Assembly (NCBI GenBank): GCA_028284125.1 | Contig: JANQSI010000004.1 | Coordinates: forward strand, 186,001 to 250,000 | Origin: Cyclobacteriaceae bacterium | Lineage (GTDB): Bacteria; Bacteroidota; Bacteroidia; Cytophagales; Cyclobacteriaceae | Length of the DNA stretch: 64,000 nt | Reading direction: 5' to 3' | Shown: positions 54,242 through 62,680 of the stretch, piece by piece | How positions within the stretch are numbered: position 1 is the stretch's first letter | Layout: every line of letters starts with the position of its first letter | Notes under the pieces: model-generated | The model's input: the letters and a program-made list of their open reading frames with translations, nothing else | What the model was told of the DNA's origin: nothing | The model's database searches: none | Made by a program: the position numbers and the translations under genes

Positions 54242-54314
54242 AAGATGCTTCCTACGTCAGCATGACAGTGCAATTTTGAGAATTGGATGTCATTCTGAAC
54301 GTAGTGAAGAATCT
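54242..54314. repeat. REP-like repeat, second copy
   Basis: The left arm AAGATGCTTCCTACGTCAGC and onward matches the reverse complement of 43804-43830 with one difference in 27. The right arm (TGTCATTCTGAACGTAGTGAAGAATCT) is its imperfect inverted partner, forming a long hairpin just upstream of the amidohydrolase gene. Confidence 0.75.
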
Positions 54315-54337
54315 AGGTTTGTATAAACTAAGAAATC

Positions 54338-55588
54338 ATGCGAATCATCGTCCTGGCCACCTTTCTGGTATTTTCATTTTTCAATTACGCCCAAAAAATC
54401 ACCATTACTGCAGATAAAATGTTTGATGGGAACGAGATGCGTTCCAATTGGGGAGTTGTAGTAGAAGGAAATACCATTGTCGAAGTTGGACCAATTAACA
54501 GAATCACCAAAGGTGATAGTGTTATTCACTTTAGTGGTGGAACCTTAATGCCAGGAATGATCGAGGGACATTCACACGTATTACTGTATCCCTATAATCG
54601 AAGGTTGTGGAACGACCAGGTTTTAAAAGAATCAAGAAGTTTGCGAGCGATCCGAGGAGCGAAGATGGCTACCAAAAACCTTCACGCTGGATTTACAACC
54701 ATCCGTGATCTTGGTTCCGAAGGAGCGGGGTATGCGGACGTTGGAATCAAACAAAGCATAGAACAGGGAATCATTGAGGGTCCACGAATGCTGGTGGCTG
54801 GGCGAGCTATAGTTACCACTGGTAGTTATGGACCAAAAGGATTTCATCCTGATTTTGATGTTCCGCTTGGCGCGGAACCAGCAGATGGAAATGTCATTCA
54901 AAAAGTAGTTCGTGATCAAATCGGAAAAGGAGCAGATTTTGTCAAAGTGTATGCGGATTATCGGTGGGGACCTAATGGAGAAGCCATGCCAACATTTTCT
55001 ATTGAGGAGATGAGGTTGATGGTAGAAACCGCAGCGAGTAGCGGGAGAGATGTTGTCGCACATGCAGCTACTGCTGAAGGAATGCGAAGAGCAACTTTAG
55101 CTGGAGTAAAAACCATTGAACACGGAACAGATGGAACGGAAGAGGTTTTGAAGTTGATGAAAGAAAGAGGTGTGGCACTTTGTCCAACATTGGGAGCCAC
55201 CTACTCAATCGAGCGTTACTTTAGAAAATGGGATGGAAGAGATGAAACTGAAACACAGGCTATCAAAAACAAAAAAGCCATGTTCAAGATGGCACTCGAT
55301 CTGGGTGTCACGATAATCGCCGGCGGAGATGTAGGAGTCTTTGAACATGGAGAAAATGTATTTGAACTTGAGCTGATGGTAGACTATGGCATGAGAGAGT
55401 TGGATGTCCTTAGATCAGTTACATCGGTTAATGCCCAAACATTTGGTCTTGAAAATCTTGGTCAACTCAAAGAAGGGTTTCTTGCTGATTTAATTGTAGT
55501 AGATGGAAATCCTGAAGAATCCATCAAAGATCTTTACAACATTGCTATGGTGATGAAAGACGGCAAAAAAATTGAAATAAAGAACTAG
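54338..55588 (+). CDS. Secreted amidohydrolase-family enzyme
   Basis: The 416-residue protein has a signal peptide (MRIIVLATFLVFSFFNYAQ). The metal-dependent amidohydrolase fold includes the first HxH (MPGMIEGHSHVLLYP), the lysine region (ADFVKVYADYRWG), HAATAEGMRRATLAGVKTIEHGT with the next two histidines, and the aspartate in IIAGGDVGVFEHGENVFELELMV. It closes with the beta-sandwich (GFLADLIVVDGNP). This is the imidazolonepropionase/Xaa-Pro dipeptidase-like branch, often periplasmic in Bacteroidota. The substrate is unknown. A REP-like repeat occupies its upstream region. Confidence 0.88.
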   Translation: MRIIVLATFLVFSFFNYAQKITITADKMFDGNEMRSNWGVVVEGNTIVEVGPINRITKGDSVIHFSGGTLMPGMIEGHSHVLLYPYNRRLWNDQVLKESRSLRAIRGAKMATKNLHAGFTTIRDLGSEGAGYADVGIKQSIEQGIIEGPRMLVAGRAIVTTGSYGPKGFHPDFDVPLGAEPADGNVIQKVVRDQIGKGADFVKVYADYRWGPNGEAMPTFSIEEMRLMVETAASSGRDVVAHAATAEGMRRATLAGVKTIEHGTDGTEEVLKLMKERGVALCPTLGATYSIERYFRKWDGRDETETQAIKNKKAMFKMALDLGVTIIAGGDVGVFEHGENVFELELMVDYGMRELDVLRSVTSVNAQTFGLENLGQLKEGFLADLIVVDGNPEESIKDLYNIAMVMKDGKKIEIKN

Positions 55589-55623
55589 CATTAAGCAGCT
55601 CTTTATTTCAATTCTTGTTTCCA

Positions 55624-58011
55624 CTATTCTGTTCTCAAGTTATCTACAGGATTCGTTCTGATCAACTGATTCAAGTGGAATGAAACTGTCAGTATGATCG
55701 TCATGAGAATAATTAGCAGCGCTACAATGAATGGACCGGAAGTAAGACTTGGAGGTGATCCAAGAAACATCTCGGCTAACAAAGCATCAAAAAGAAAATA
55801 ACTTGTCGGAAGAGCTAGTATTAATGAAATTCCTAGCATGAACACAAACTGTTTGGCGACCAAACGCGCATTGTCTATTTGAGTAGCACCAAGCACATTC
55901 CGTATACTCAATTCCTTTATTCTTTTGACAATAAGGAGTGAAACCAGCCCAAACAATCCCATACTCGAAAGAATGATAGCCATAATGCTGGTGAAGTTCA
56001 TGACATCAATCAATTGACCCGTTTGTTGGAAAAAAACTTCAAAGGCTTCTTCTTGTTTGTATCCGCGATAAAGCTCATTTGGAAAATTTCTGTTCCAATA
56101 AGACTTGACATCAGCAGCTACCTGATCCAATTCACCTTCATTGGTTTTTAATGTCAAATACCTGAAGTTTTCATTGGCTGTGATTTTGAAAGCTGATGCT
56201 GCAATTGGTTCAAAGAAATCGTTGTGGTGAAAATCTCTCACAATACCGACAACCTGGTATTTTTCGTTTCCAATTTTCAATTCTTGCAATTCGTATTCTT
56301 CCTCATTCCATCCAAATTTTCGGATCAACTCCTCATTGACAATGATTTTGTTGTTGAGATCTCCATGAAGATTGACATTAAAAAATGAACCAGACTTCAT
56401 CACTAGCCCCATGGTTTTCATGTAGGTCTCATGTACCTCGAATACATCAACCGTCGTTTTTTTGCTATTGATTTCCACCGCTTCCGTGATTTTAGATTGG
56501 CCAATTTGACTATAGCTTCCGCTTTGAGCTGAAACGTCTGAAAGTTGTGTAGTGAATTGAGAGAGAGAATTGAATTGCGCTTGATCTTTGACCGGTACAA
56601 TCAATAGGTCACTTTGGTCGTAACCCCAATCCTGTTTCTCTTGTGATTTGTTGGTTTGAGTAAATATCAACCCCGATACCACAGCAATGAAAGTGAGAAA
56701 GAATTGGAAGGTCAAAAACAGTTTGGTCAGACTTCCTTTTCCAGCAATTTTTTCTTTTCCCTTAAAAATATCCAATGGCTTGAATGAAGAAATGTAATAA
56801 GCAGGATACGCTCCAGATGCTATTCCAACAATTAGGAATAGAAGAACGATAAAGTAGATAAGTCGAAGGTTTTCAGTGAAGTCAAGCGTAATCGTATCAC
56901 CACCAAAAATGGCGTTCATTCCGGGAATGATGACGCTTTGAGCCAAAATGATTCCTACCACCACACAGAAAAAACTGAGGACCAGATTTTCCACAATGAA
57001 TTGGAAAATAATTTTGCTACGAGTCCCTCCAATCACTTTTCGCATGGCAATTTCTTTCAGTCGTTTGCTCGATGAAGCAATGGCTATATTGATATAGTTG
57101 AAACAAGCTGAGACAAAAAGAATCAGACTGATGATGCCGAACATAACAAGCACTTCGGGAGTACTCCCGCAGGGCAGACATCCGATGGTGTATTGTGAGT
57201 TTCTAGCTGTGGTGGTGAGTGGTGAAAAATGGAATTTTGTTATCGGCCAATCCGGATTAGCTTCATTGATCACACTCAAATATGAATTAGTCGTTTCTTT
57301 AACCAGCTGTAAGTTTTTAGGATGATCAAGTTTGATGAACGTAAAAAGTGACGATTGTCTAATATCTGTCCAGGTATTTAAATCATTCTTGAACATAGTT
57401 GAAAGGTTGTCAATTGATAGTAGAAACTTGAAGCCAAAGGAGGCTGTTTCCGGAAGTTTTTCCGCCACACCCGAAATCATAAATTGATGGACCTCATCAT
57501 TGACAACCACTTGAAGATATTTCCCCATCGGATCTTCTTTGCCGAAGTACTTAACGGCGACATCAGCAGCAATGATGATATTATTTCGTTGCTTTAACGA
57601 TTGAGTGTTTCCTGCTGATAATGGAAAATTGAAAAGATCCAGAAAATCATTATCAGCGAAGCTTAACCGCTCTGAAAATATATCATCACCATACCTGATC
57701 AGCGCGGATTTCACCTGAACCCTCGACATGTATTCAATTTGAGGCAGACTTCCCTCCAGTGTTTTTCCTAATAATTGAGGTGATCTTGACCAGGTTTCAG
57801 CATTTTGATCCCATTGGATAACACTTTGAATCATGTAGATTCTCTCATGGCCTTCATGAAATTGATCCAGATGCATCTGTCGGTCAATGATCAAATACAC
57901 CGCGATGGCAATACTGACCGTGCTGGCAAGACCTACAACATTGATGAAAGAAGAAACTTTATTAGCCAGGAAGCTACGCACTCCGGACTTAATATAACTT
58001 TTGAGCATCAT
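55624..58011 (-). CDS. MacB/FtsX-type ABC transporter permease
   Basis: The 795-residue protein has the duplicated MacB layout: a helix (VSSFINVVGLASTVSIAIAVYLII), a periplasmic MacB_PCD domain (~50-250), then an FtsX domain (MFGIISLILFVSACFNYINIAIASSSKRLKEIAMRKVIGGTRSKIIFQFIVENLVLS). After a second periplasmic part comes the final FtsX domain (FTSIMAIILSSMGLFGLVSLLIVKRIKELSIRNVLGAT). Such permeases drive lipoprotein or peptide transport, or sense stress in pair with an ATPase. No ABC ATPase gene is adjacent, so the partner must be encoded elsewhere. Confidence 0.92.
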   Translation of the reverse strand: MMLKSYIKSGVRSFLANKVSSFINVVGLASTVSIAIAVYLIIDRQMHLDQFHEGHERIYMIQSVIQWDQNAETWSRSPQLLGKTLEGSLPQIEYMSRVQVKSALIRYGDDIFSERLSFADNDFLDLFNFPLSAGNTQSLKQRNNIIIAADVAVKYFGKEDPMGKYLQVVVNDEVHQFMISGVAEKLPETASFGFKFLLSIDNLSTMFKNDLNTWTDIRQSSLFTFIKLDHPKNLQLVKETTNSYLSVINEANPDWPITKFHFSPLTTTARNSQYTIGCLPCGSTPEVLVMFGIISLILFVSACFNYINIAIASSSKRLKEIAMRKVIGGTRSKIIFQFIVENLVLSFFCVVVGIILAQSVIIPGMNAIFGGDTITLDFTENLRLIYFIVLLFLIVGIASGAYPAYYISSFKPLDIFKGKEKIAGKGSLTKLFLTFQFFLTFIAVVSGLIFTQTNKSQEKQDWGYDQSDLLIVPVKDQAQFNSLSQFTTQLSDVSAQSGSYSQIGQSKITEAVEINSKKTTVDVFEVHETYMKTMGLVMKSGSFFNVNLHGDLNNKIIVNEELIRKFGWNEEEYELQELKIGNEKYQVVGIVRDFHHNDFFEPIAASAFKITANENFRYLTLKTNEGELDQVAADVKSYWNRNFPNELYRGYKQEEAFEVFFQQTGQLIDVMNFTSIMAIILSSMGLFGLVSLLIVKRIKELSIRNVLGATQIDNARLVAKQFVFMLGISLILALPTSYFLFDALLAEMFLGSPPSLTSGPFIVALLIILMTIILTVSFHLNQLIRTNPVDNLRTE

Positions 58012-58098
58012 AATCTTAAAGGTTAGTTTAAGTTTAGATGAAATTATCTAGCTTAAGGTTGCTTGAACTTACAAGTATTTTGGAGCCTCGTTGCAGGC

Positions 58099-58950
58099 TT
58101 ATACAAGTCTCTTATTAATTGTCAAAACGGGTATTGCAGAAGTTTTAGTCATTTTAGTAGCAAATGAATGTTGTATAAAGCGATACAAACCTGCCCTTGC
58201 TTCAGAAAGTGTGACGATCAATCCAGCATGTAGTTGTTCCGCAAATTCCATCAATGCTTTATTCTCGTTTTTTGAGCTAATGACATCCACTATGTAGTTT
58301 TTCAGACCTACTCCTTTTGCTAAATTGTTCAGGTCACTCATCAGCGCTTCAGGCTGTTCCGATTTCACGATGTTAACCACATGGACTCGAGCATCCAGAC
58401 TTTCACTTATCACTTTTATCATTGCGAAAGCATCTTTTGTATAAGACTCGTCTTGCAGGTCAATCCCGACGACAATGTCTTTGATTTCGTCATCGGCTTG
58501 ATGTTGGATTGAAAGGACTGGTACATCAAGATTTTCTATGAGTTGTTCCGTATGATTTCCGGAAAATAACTCTTGAATGCTTTCTTCACCGGTAGTGCCC
58601 ATGACAATAAGATCTCCACCATGCATTTCAATAAAGTGCTCCAGACCTTTTAAAAACCCACCGCCAAGCTGTTGACCGGTGACAACCACATCTTTTTTCT
58701 CGTATTTTTCTGATAAGACTTTAAGCTTATTCGTGTTCGCACGAAAAAGCTGAACATTGTAGAGGTCATCTTCTGAATAACCACCTTGCCTCGCCTCACC
58801 GGTTAAGTGCAGTGAAGTATCGCCGAGTGGCATGTCTTCAAGGTGTAAGATGGATACTTCGGCTTTAATATCTTTTGCGATTCGAACAGCAAAAGCGATT
58901 GCTTGTTCAGATAATTTGGAGAAATCAGTTGGGACAATGATTCGTTTCAT
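58099..58950 (-). CDS. Universal stress protein with two tandem Usp domains
   Basis: The 283-residue cytoplasmic protein begins MKRIIVPTDFSKLSEQAIAFAVRIAKD. Its first domain has the nucleotide-binding loop GGDLIVMGTTGEESIQELFSGNHTEQLIENLDVPVLSI. The second (~150-283) is more diverged: KDIVVGIDLQDESYTKDAFAMIKVI and LIVTLSEARAGLYRFIQHSFATKMTKTSAIPVLTI, without an intact GxxG-type loop. It lies 94 bp downstream of the CoA-transferase gene on the same strand and probably belongs to the sulfur/CoA gene group. Confidence 0.92.
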   Translation of the reverse strand: MKRIIVPTDFSKLSEQAIAFAVRIAKDIKAEVSILHLEDMPLGDTSLHLTGEARQGGYSEDDLYNVQLFRANTNKLKVLSEKYEKKDVVVTGQQLGGGFLKGLEHFIEMHGGDLIVMGTTGEESIQELFSGNHTEQLIENLDVPVLSIQHQADDEIKDIVVGIDLQDESYTKDAFAMIKVISESLDARVHVVNIVKSEQPEALMSDLNNLAKGVGLKNYIVDVISSKNENKALMEFAEQLHAGLIVTLSEARAGLYRFIQHSFATKMTKTSAIPVLTINKRLV

Positions 58951-59044
58951 GATGGTTTTTGGTTTAGGGTCTCAAATTAGAGGCTAGCCAAAGTCGAAGC
59001 ACGGAGAAATGTCAGGTTAAACCCTGTTTCTTGTCATATTTTGT

Positions 59045-60319
59045 TTAAAATCCATTTTGATGATATCGCTTATAAGCCGCTTCAGATAAAGCCTCTCGAT
59101 GCTTTGGATGAGCGATGGAAGTGAGAAGTTTGGCCCGTTCAACCAGATCCTTACCAAACAGATTTACTGCCCCGAATTCCGTGACTACCCAATGAACATG
59201 AGCTCGAGTGGTGGTGACTCCCGCACCAGCCTTTAACATGGGAGAGATTTTGCTTTCACCTTTTTTTGTACATGATGCAAGCGCGATGATAGCTTTACCA
59301 TCTGGTGAAAGTGATGCACCGCGGATGAAGTCCATCTGACCTCCAACTCCAGAATACTGATATGTTCCAATGCTGTCGGCACAGACCTGACCTGTAAGGT
59401 CAATCTCAATAGCACTATTTAACGCGATAACTTTTGGATTTTTACGGATAAGCGTAGTGTCATTGGTAAATGAAGCTTCTTTGAATTCCAGCATTGGATT
59501 GTTGTCAATGAAATCATACAGGTTTTGAGATCCAAACGCAAAGCAGCTAACTATTTTTCCTGGAAGTACTTTTTTAAACCTTCCGGTGATTACTCCTTTT
59601 TCTACAAGAGGTAAAATTCCATCCGAGAACATTTCGGTATGGACACCTAAATCTTTGTGATTAGTGAGCTGTGAAAGAACTGCATCCGGAATTCCTCCAA
59701 TTCCCATTTGTAACGTCGATCCATCTTCGATCAATTCAGCAATGTGTTTTCCGATTTTCTTTTCTTCCTCTGAAAGCACCTTGGATTGAATCTCAAACAT
59801 CGGGTCATCACTTTCGACACCATAATCAATTTGATTAACATGAATAAATCCATCTCCATGGACTCTCGGAACATTGGGGTTAAATTCTACAACCACATGC
59901 TTAGCAGCTCGTATAGCCGCCAATGTGACATCAACGGAAGTCCCAAGCGAACAATAGCCATGCGCATCGGGAGGAGAAACTTTGAGCAGAGCTATATCTA
60001 CTTTTCGGCTACCGCTGGTCAGTATTTGATGGATTTCGCTTAGAAAAACAGGGATATAATTTGCTTTTGGGTTGGTGTTGATCGCTTGTCGAACATTCGA
60101 TCCGACAAAGCAACTGTACATATTAAATTTAGATGAGTCGTGATCGATATAATCAGCCTTTCCTTCTGTATGAATATGAATTAGGTTCACGCCCGATTCG
60201 GAGCAATTCTCCGTTAAGGATTTCACCAGTTTGTTTGGTGTCATTGCAGCGCTGTGTACGAAAACGTTGTGCCCCGATTTGACCACCGAAAGGGCTTCTT
60301 TTAGGTTCGTTATTTTCAT
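59045..60319 (-). CDS. Acetyl-CoA hydrolase/transferase family enzyme
   Basis: The 424-residue protein belongs to the class I CoA-transferase family of 4-hydroxybutyrate and acetate CoA-transferases. Motifs include KADYIDHDSSKFNMYSCFVGSNVRQAI, ALLKVSPPDAHGYCSLGTSVD, LQMGIGGIPDAVLSQL, LGVHTEMFSDGILPLVEKG (active-site Glu region), IEIDLTGQVCADSIG and GVGGQMDFIRGASLSPDGKAIIAL. It moves CoA between acyl groups. The ATG lies only 11 nt after the T-run of a terminator hairpin (60331-60358), an arrangement that suggests attenuation or a promoter inside the leader. Confidence 0.92.
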   Translation of the reverse strand: MKITNLKEALSVVKSGHNVFVHSAAMTPNKLVKSLTENCSESGVNLIHIHTEGKADYIDHDSSKFNMYSCFVGSNVRQAINTNPKANYIPVFLSEIHQILTSGSRKVDIALLKVSPPDAHGYCSLGTSVDVTLAAIRAAKHVVVEFNPNVPRVHGDGFIHVNQIDYGVESDDPMFEIQSKVLSEEEKKIGKHIAELIEDGSTLQMGIGGIPDAVLSQLTNHKDLGVHTEMFSDGILPLVEKGVITGRFKKVLPGKIVSCFAFGSQNLYDFIDNNPMLEFKEASFTNDTTLIRKNPKVIALNSAIEIDLTGQVCADSIGTYQYSGVGGQMDFIRGASLSPDGKAIIALASCTKKGESKISPMLKAGAGVTTTRAHVHWVVTEFGAVNLFGKDLVERAKLLTSIAHPKHREALSEAAYKRYHQNGF

Positions 60320-60330
60320 TGGTGAAATGC

Positions 60331-60358
60331 AAAAACCTGACTTTGGTGAAAAGTCAGG
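60331..60358 (-). terminator. Terminator between dsrE-like and CoA-transferase genes
   Basis: CCTGACTTT (60336-60344) and AAAGTCAGG (60350-60358) form a nine-pair perfect stem with a five-base loop. On the minus strand five T follow, then GCATTTCACCA and the CoA-transferase ATG. It ends the sqr-tusE-dsrE transcript or controls readthrough into the CoA-transferase gene. Confidence 0.85.
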
Positions 60359-60381
60359 CTTCTTAGTGTAATTACAATTTT

Positions 60382-60891
60382 TTAAATAAAGAGTACATGA
60401 GTACCGTCACCTTTGGCACGAGCGTAGAAATCTCCTACTGTTAGTACTCCGTCAATTTCATCGATTAGTTTGTCCTTGTTCAAATGAAACATGTCCATAG
60501 CGAGCCTACACGCCCACAGTTTCGTTCCAGAGGCTGAAAGTATTTCCAAAAATTCTCCTACAGGTGGGATATCCAGTTTCTCCATTTCATTCTTCATCAT
60601 TTTGCTAGCAAGCGCTTCCATGCCAGGCAATCCTCCTAGCATGGTCGGCATATGCATCGCAGGGTTTCCTACTGTAGCAATGTGCAAATGATTAAGTTTC
60701 TCTTTTTGAATGGCTTCAAGTCCGAAGAAGGTGAAAAAAATCTCTGATTCTATTCCTTCCATTCTCGCTCCATTGGCTAGAATGAAACATGCGTAGACAT
60801 TATCAATAGTCGCTTTGGACAGGATAAGCATCATTTTTTTGACCGGCTTCTCATCCTTCGAGACTTTCGCTGATTTTTCTAACGTTTCCAT
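60382..60891 (-). CDS. DsrE/DsrF-like sulfur-carrier family protein
   Basis: I prefer the ATG at 60891, preceded by an AGAGAGAAA ribosome-binding-like stretch, over the tracked start; this gives 169 residues. The DsrE-like alpha/beta fold shows KKMMLILSKATIDNVYACFILANGARMEGIESEIFFTFFGL and later EILSASGTKLWACRLAMDMFHLNKDKLIDEIDGVLTVGDFYARAKG. The cysteine in LWACRLAM sits at the usual persulfide position of DsrE2-type proteins. It likely carries sulfur between the SQR and the TusE/DsrC-like protein upstream. Confidence 0.85.
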   Translation of the reverse strand: METLEKSAKVSKDEKPVKKMMLILSKATIDNVYACFILANGARMEGIESEIFFTFFGLEAIQKEKLNHLHIATVGNPAMHMPTMLGGLPGMEALASKMMKNEMEKLDIPPVGEFLEILSASGTKLWACRLAMDMFHLNKDKLIDEIDGVLTVGDFYARAKGDGTHVLFI

Positions 60892-60911
60892 TTTCTCTCT
60901 GTTTATGATTA

Positions 60912-61223
60912 TCAGATACAACTAACTGGTTTAGGGATGCCAGCAATCCTACTGGCTTTTTTTAGTGGTCCTCCAGGAAAAAGTTGATAGAAAGTTTTAA
61001 TATCCACAACGCCACTTTTTCCAATTTTTCGAATAGTCAACGGGATATCATTTTTGTATTGATCTTGGATGAAATCAAGAACCTCCCAATGCTTAGGTAG
61101 CAATTCGATTCCTTCTTCTGCCGCGATTTCAGTTGCTACAGCTTTGTTCCACTGCTTTAAGTCCGTCAAATATCCTTCCTCGTTGCAATCAATTTTGGTT
61201 TCAGCATATGTTCTTTCGCTCAT
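60912..61223 (-). CDS. TusE/DsrC-family sulfur relay protein
   Basis: The 103-residue protein matches the family throughout: IDCNEEGYLTDLKQWNKAVATEIAAEEGIELLPKHWEVLDFIQDQY, IRKIGKSGVVDIKTFYQLFPGGPLKKASRIAGIPKPVSCI. The penultimate cysteine, which holds persulfide sulfur, is present. The second cysteine of true DsrC (about ten residues earlier) is replaced by the serine in KKASRIAG, so it is the single-cysteine TusE type. It lies between sqr and dsrE-like genes, pointing to sulfur transfer rather than sulfite reduction. Confidence 0.92.
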   Translation of the reverse strand: MSERTYAETKIDCNEEGYLTDLKQWNKAVATEIAAEEGIELLPKHWEVLDFIQDQYKNDIPLTIRKIGKSGVVDIKTFYQLFPGGPLKKASRIAGIPKPVSCI

Positions 61224-61242
61224 GATTTTACTTTTTTAGTTG

Positions 61243-62496
61243 TTAAGATTCTATTCGTTCCGGCTCGTCTATTTCTTTGCCAGTCATACTCATGGTCGGC
61301 GTGACGAAAGGAATGTGTTTCCCCTGCAGCAGCATGTTCCAGTAGACCCAACGAAAAGCCATTTTCCCCAAATGATTCATGTGTGTTTCTTTCAAAAGAC
61401 TTAATGGACCTACACCAGCAAATGGGAAAACTCCTCTTACCGGTTCCTGGGTATAGTTAAAGTCAATTAAGAGTGCTTTGCCATGCCCCGTTTCAACAAA
61501 GCAATTGGCATGGCCATCAAACTCTTTTTTCAATTCTTTGCCTTCAATGAAGCGAAGAATGTTTTCTGTCAAGATTTCGGATTCAAAGTGCGCTACCGAA
61601 CCGGCCTTTGATGCGGGTAAATCTGTTGCATCACCTATGGCAAAAATGTTATCCTTGATTTTGGTTTGTAGGGTGTTCCTATCGGTAGGAACATAGTTGA
61701 GGTCATCGCCCATACCAGACCTTGCCACCATTTCATCACCCATGTTGGTTGGCACAGTGACTAGCAAGTCATACTCAACTTCTTGTCCGCCATAATCAAT
61801 AATCTTATTGTTTTCAGTATCAACTCGTTCGATGTTAAAATCAGGAACCAATTTGATGTTTTTCTGTTCTAGCAAGTGTCCCAGCGCTTCAGTCGCTTTT
61901 GGTTTGGTAAAAGCTCCTGACAAAGGAGTCACGTACGTGATGTCCACTTTTTCTCGAATTCCCTTGTTGAGAAAATAGGAATCAGCTAGAAAGGAAAACT
62001 CCAGTGGTGCGACCGGACATTTAATGGGCATTTCGGCGATATGGACCACAAGTTTTCCTCCGGGCCACATTCTCAATTTATTCCTCAGGTTTCTGGCTCC
62101 TGTGTAGGTATAAAAATCAAAGATTGATTTTTGCCATTGTTCGCCAAGCATTCCTTCGATTTCCTCAGGAGCAATGTGGGTACCGGTGGCAATGATCAAT
62201 ACGTCATAATTCAAGACAATTCCATTTTCCAGAAAGACCTGATCATGCTCCTTATCAATCCGATCGATGGTTCCATGTACCAAATGAATTTCTTCAGGAA
62301 TGAACTTCTCAGTGGGTTTTCTTATTTGTTTTCTCTTGATTAAATCAAAAGGGAGATACAGAAATCCTGGCTGATAGTAGTGAGTTTCATCCTGATCCAC
62401 GATGCTTATTTCCCACTCTTTCGGCAACACTTTGAGCAGGTGGTTTGCCATTATTGTTCCAGACGTACCAGCTCCTAAAATCAATAGCTTCTTCAT
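61243..62496 (-). CDS. Sulfide:quinone oxidoreductase-like flavoprotein
   Basis: The 417-residue FAD protein starts with a Rossmann GAGTSGTIMANHLL. HYYQPGFLYLPFDL and the second nucleotide motif (IFAIGDATDLPASKAGSVAHFESEI) follow. Two cysteines fit the redox-active pair of SQR: MPIKCPVAP (~155) and HANCFVETG (~330). The C-terminal amphipathic part (MNHLGKMAFRWVYWNMLLQGKHIPF) would bind the membrane and quinone. It oxidises sulfide to polysulfide and passes electrons to quinone. It is the first gene of the sulfur unit. Confidence 0.9.
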   Translation of the reverse strand: MKKLLILGAGTSGTIMANHLLKVLPKEWEISIVDQDETHYYQPGFLYLPFDLIKRKQIRKPTEKFIPEEIHLVHGTIDRIDKEHDQVFLENGIVLNYDVLIIATGTHIAPEEIEGMLGEQWQKSIFDFYTYTGARNLRNKLRMWPGGKLVVHIAEMPIKCPVAPLEFSFLADSYFLNKGIREKVDITYVTPLSGAFTKPKATEALGHLLEQKNIKLVPDFNIERVDTENNKIIDYGGQEVEYDLLVTVPTNMGDEMVARSGMGDDLNYVPTDRNTLQTKIKDNIFAIGDATDLPASKAGSVAHFESEILTENILRFIEGKELKKEFDGHANCFVETGHGKALLIDFNYTQEPVRGVFPFAGVGPLSLLKETHMNHLGKMAFRWVYWNMLLQGKHIPFVTPTMSMTGKEIDEPERIES

Positions 62497-62560
62497 TTGA
62501 ACAAGTTTTATCTTGCCTCAAATGTCTAGCTGATCAAATAAAGGGAATATGATATCCGTC

Positions 62561-62581
62561 AAGAACAGAACTAATGTTCTT
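62561..62581. promoter_or_regulatory. AAGAAC/GTTCTT inverted repeat upstream of sqr
   Basis: AAGAAC and GTTCTT are separated by nine bases, 65-85 bp upstream of the sqr ATG. It is a candidate operator for a sulfide-responsive or stress regulator, but six-base arms can arise by chance. Confidence 0.3.
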
Positions 62582-62680
62582 CAGGTGGGTTTGGATAGCT
62601 AGGTTTTGGAAGAATCAAGAATTTTTGGAAAGCTTATTCTGAGAAAATGCTAAAAAGTTATTTAACTCAATGACTTTCAA

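Noticed and set aside
54632-55063. 143-residue minus ORF inside the amidohydrolase gene
   Set aside because: It is antisense to a gene with intact metal-binding motifs and has no recognisable domain.
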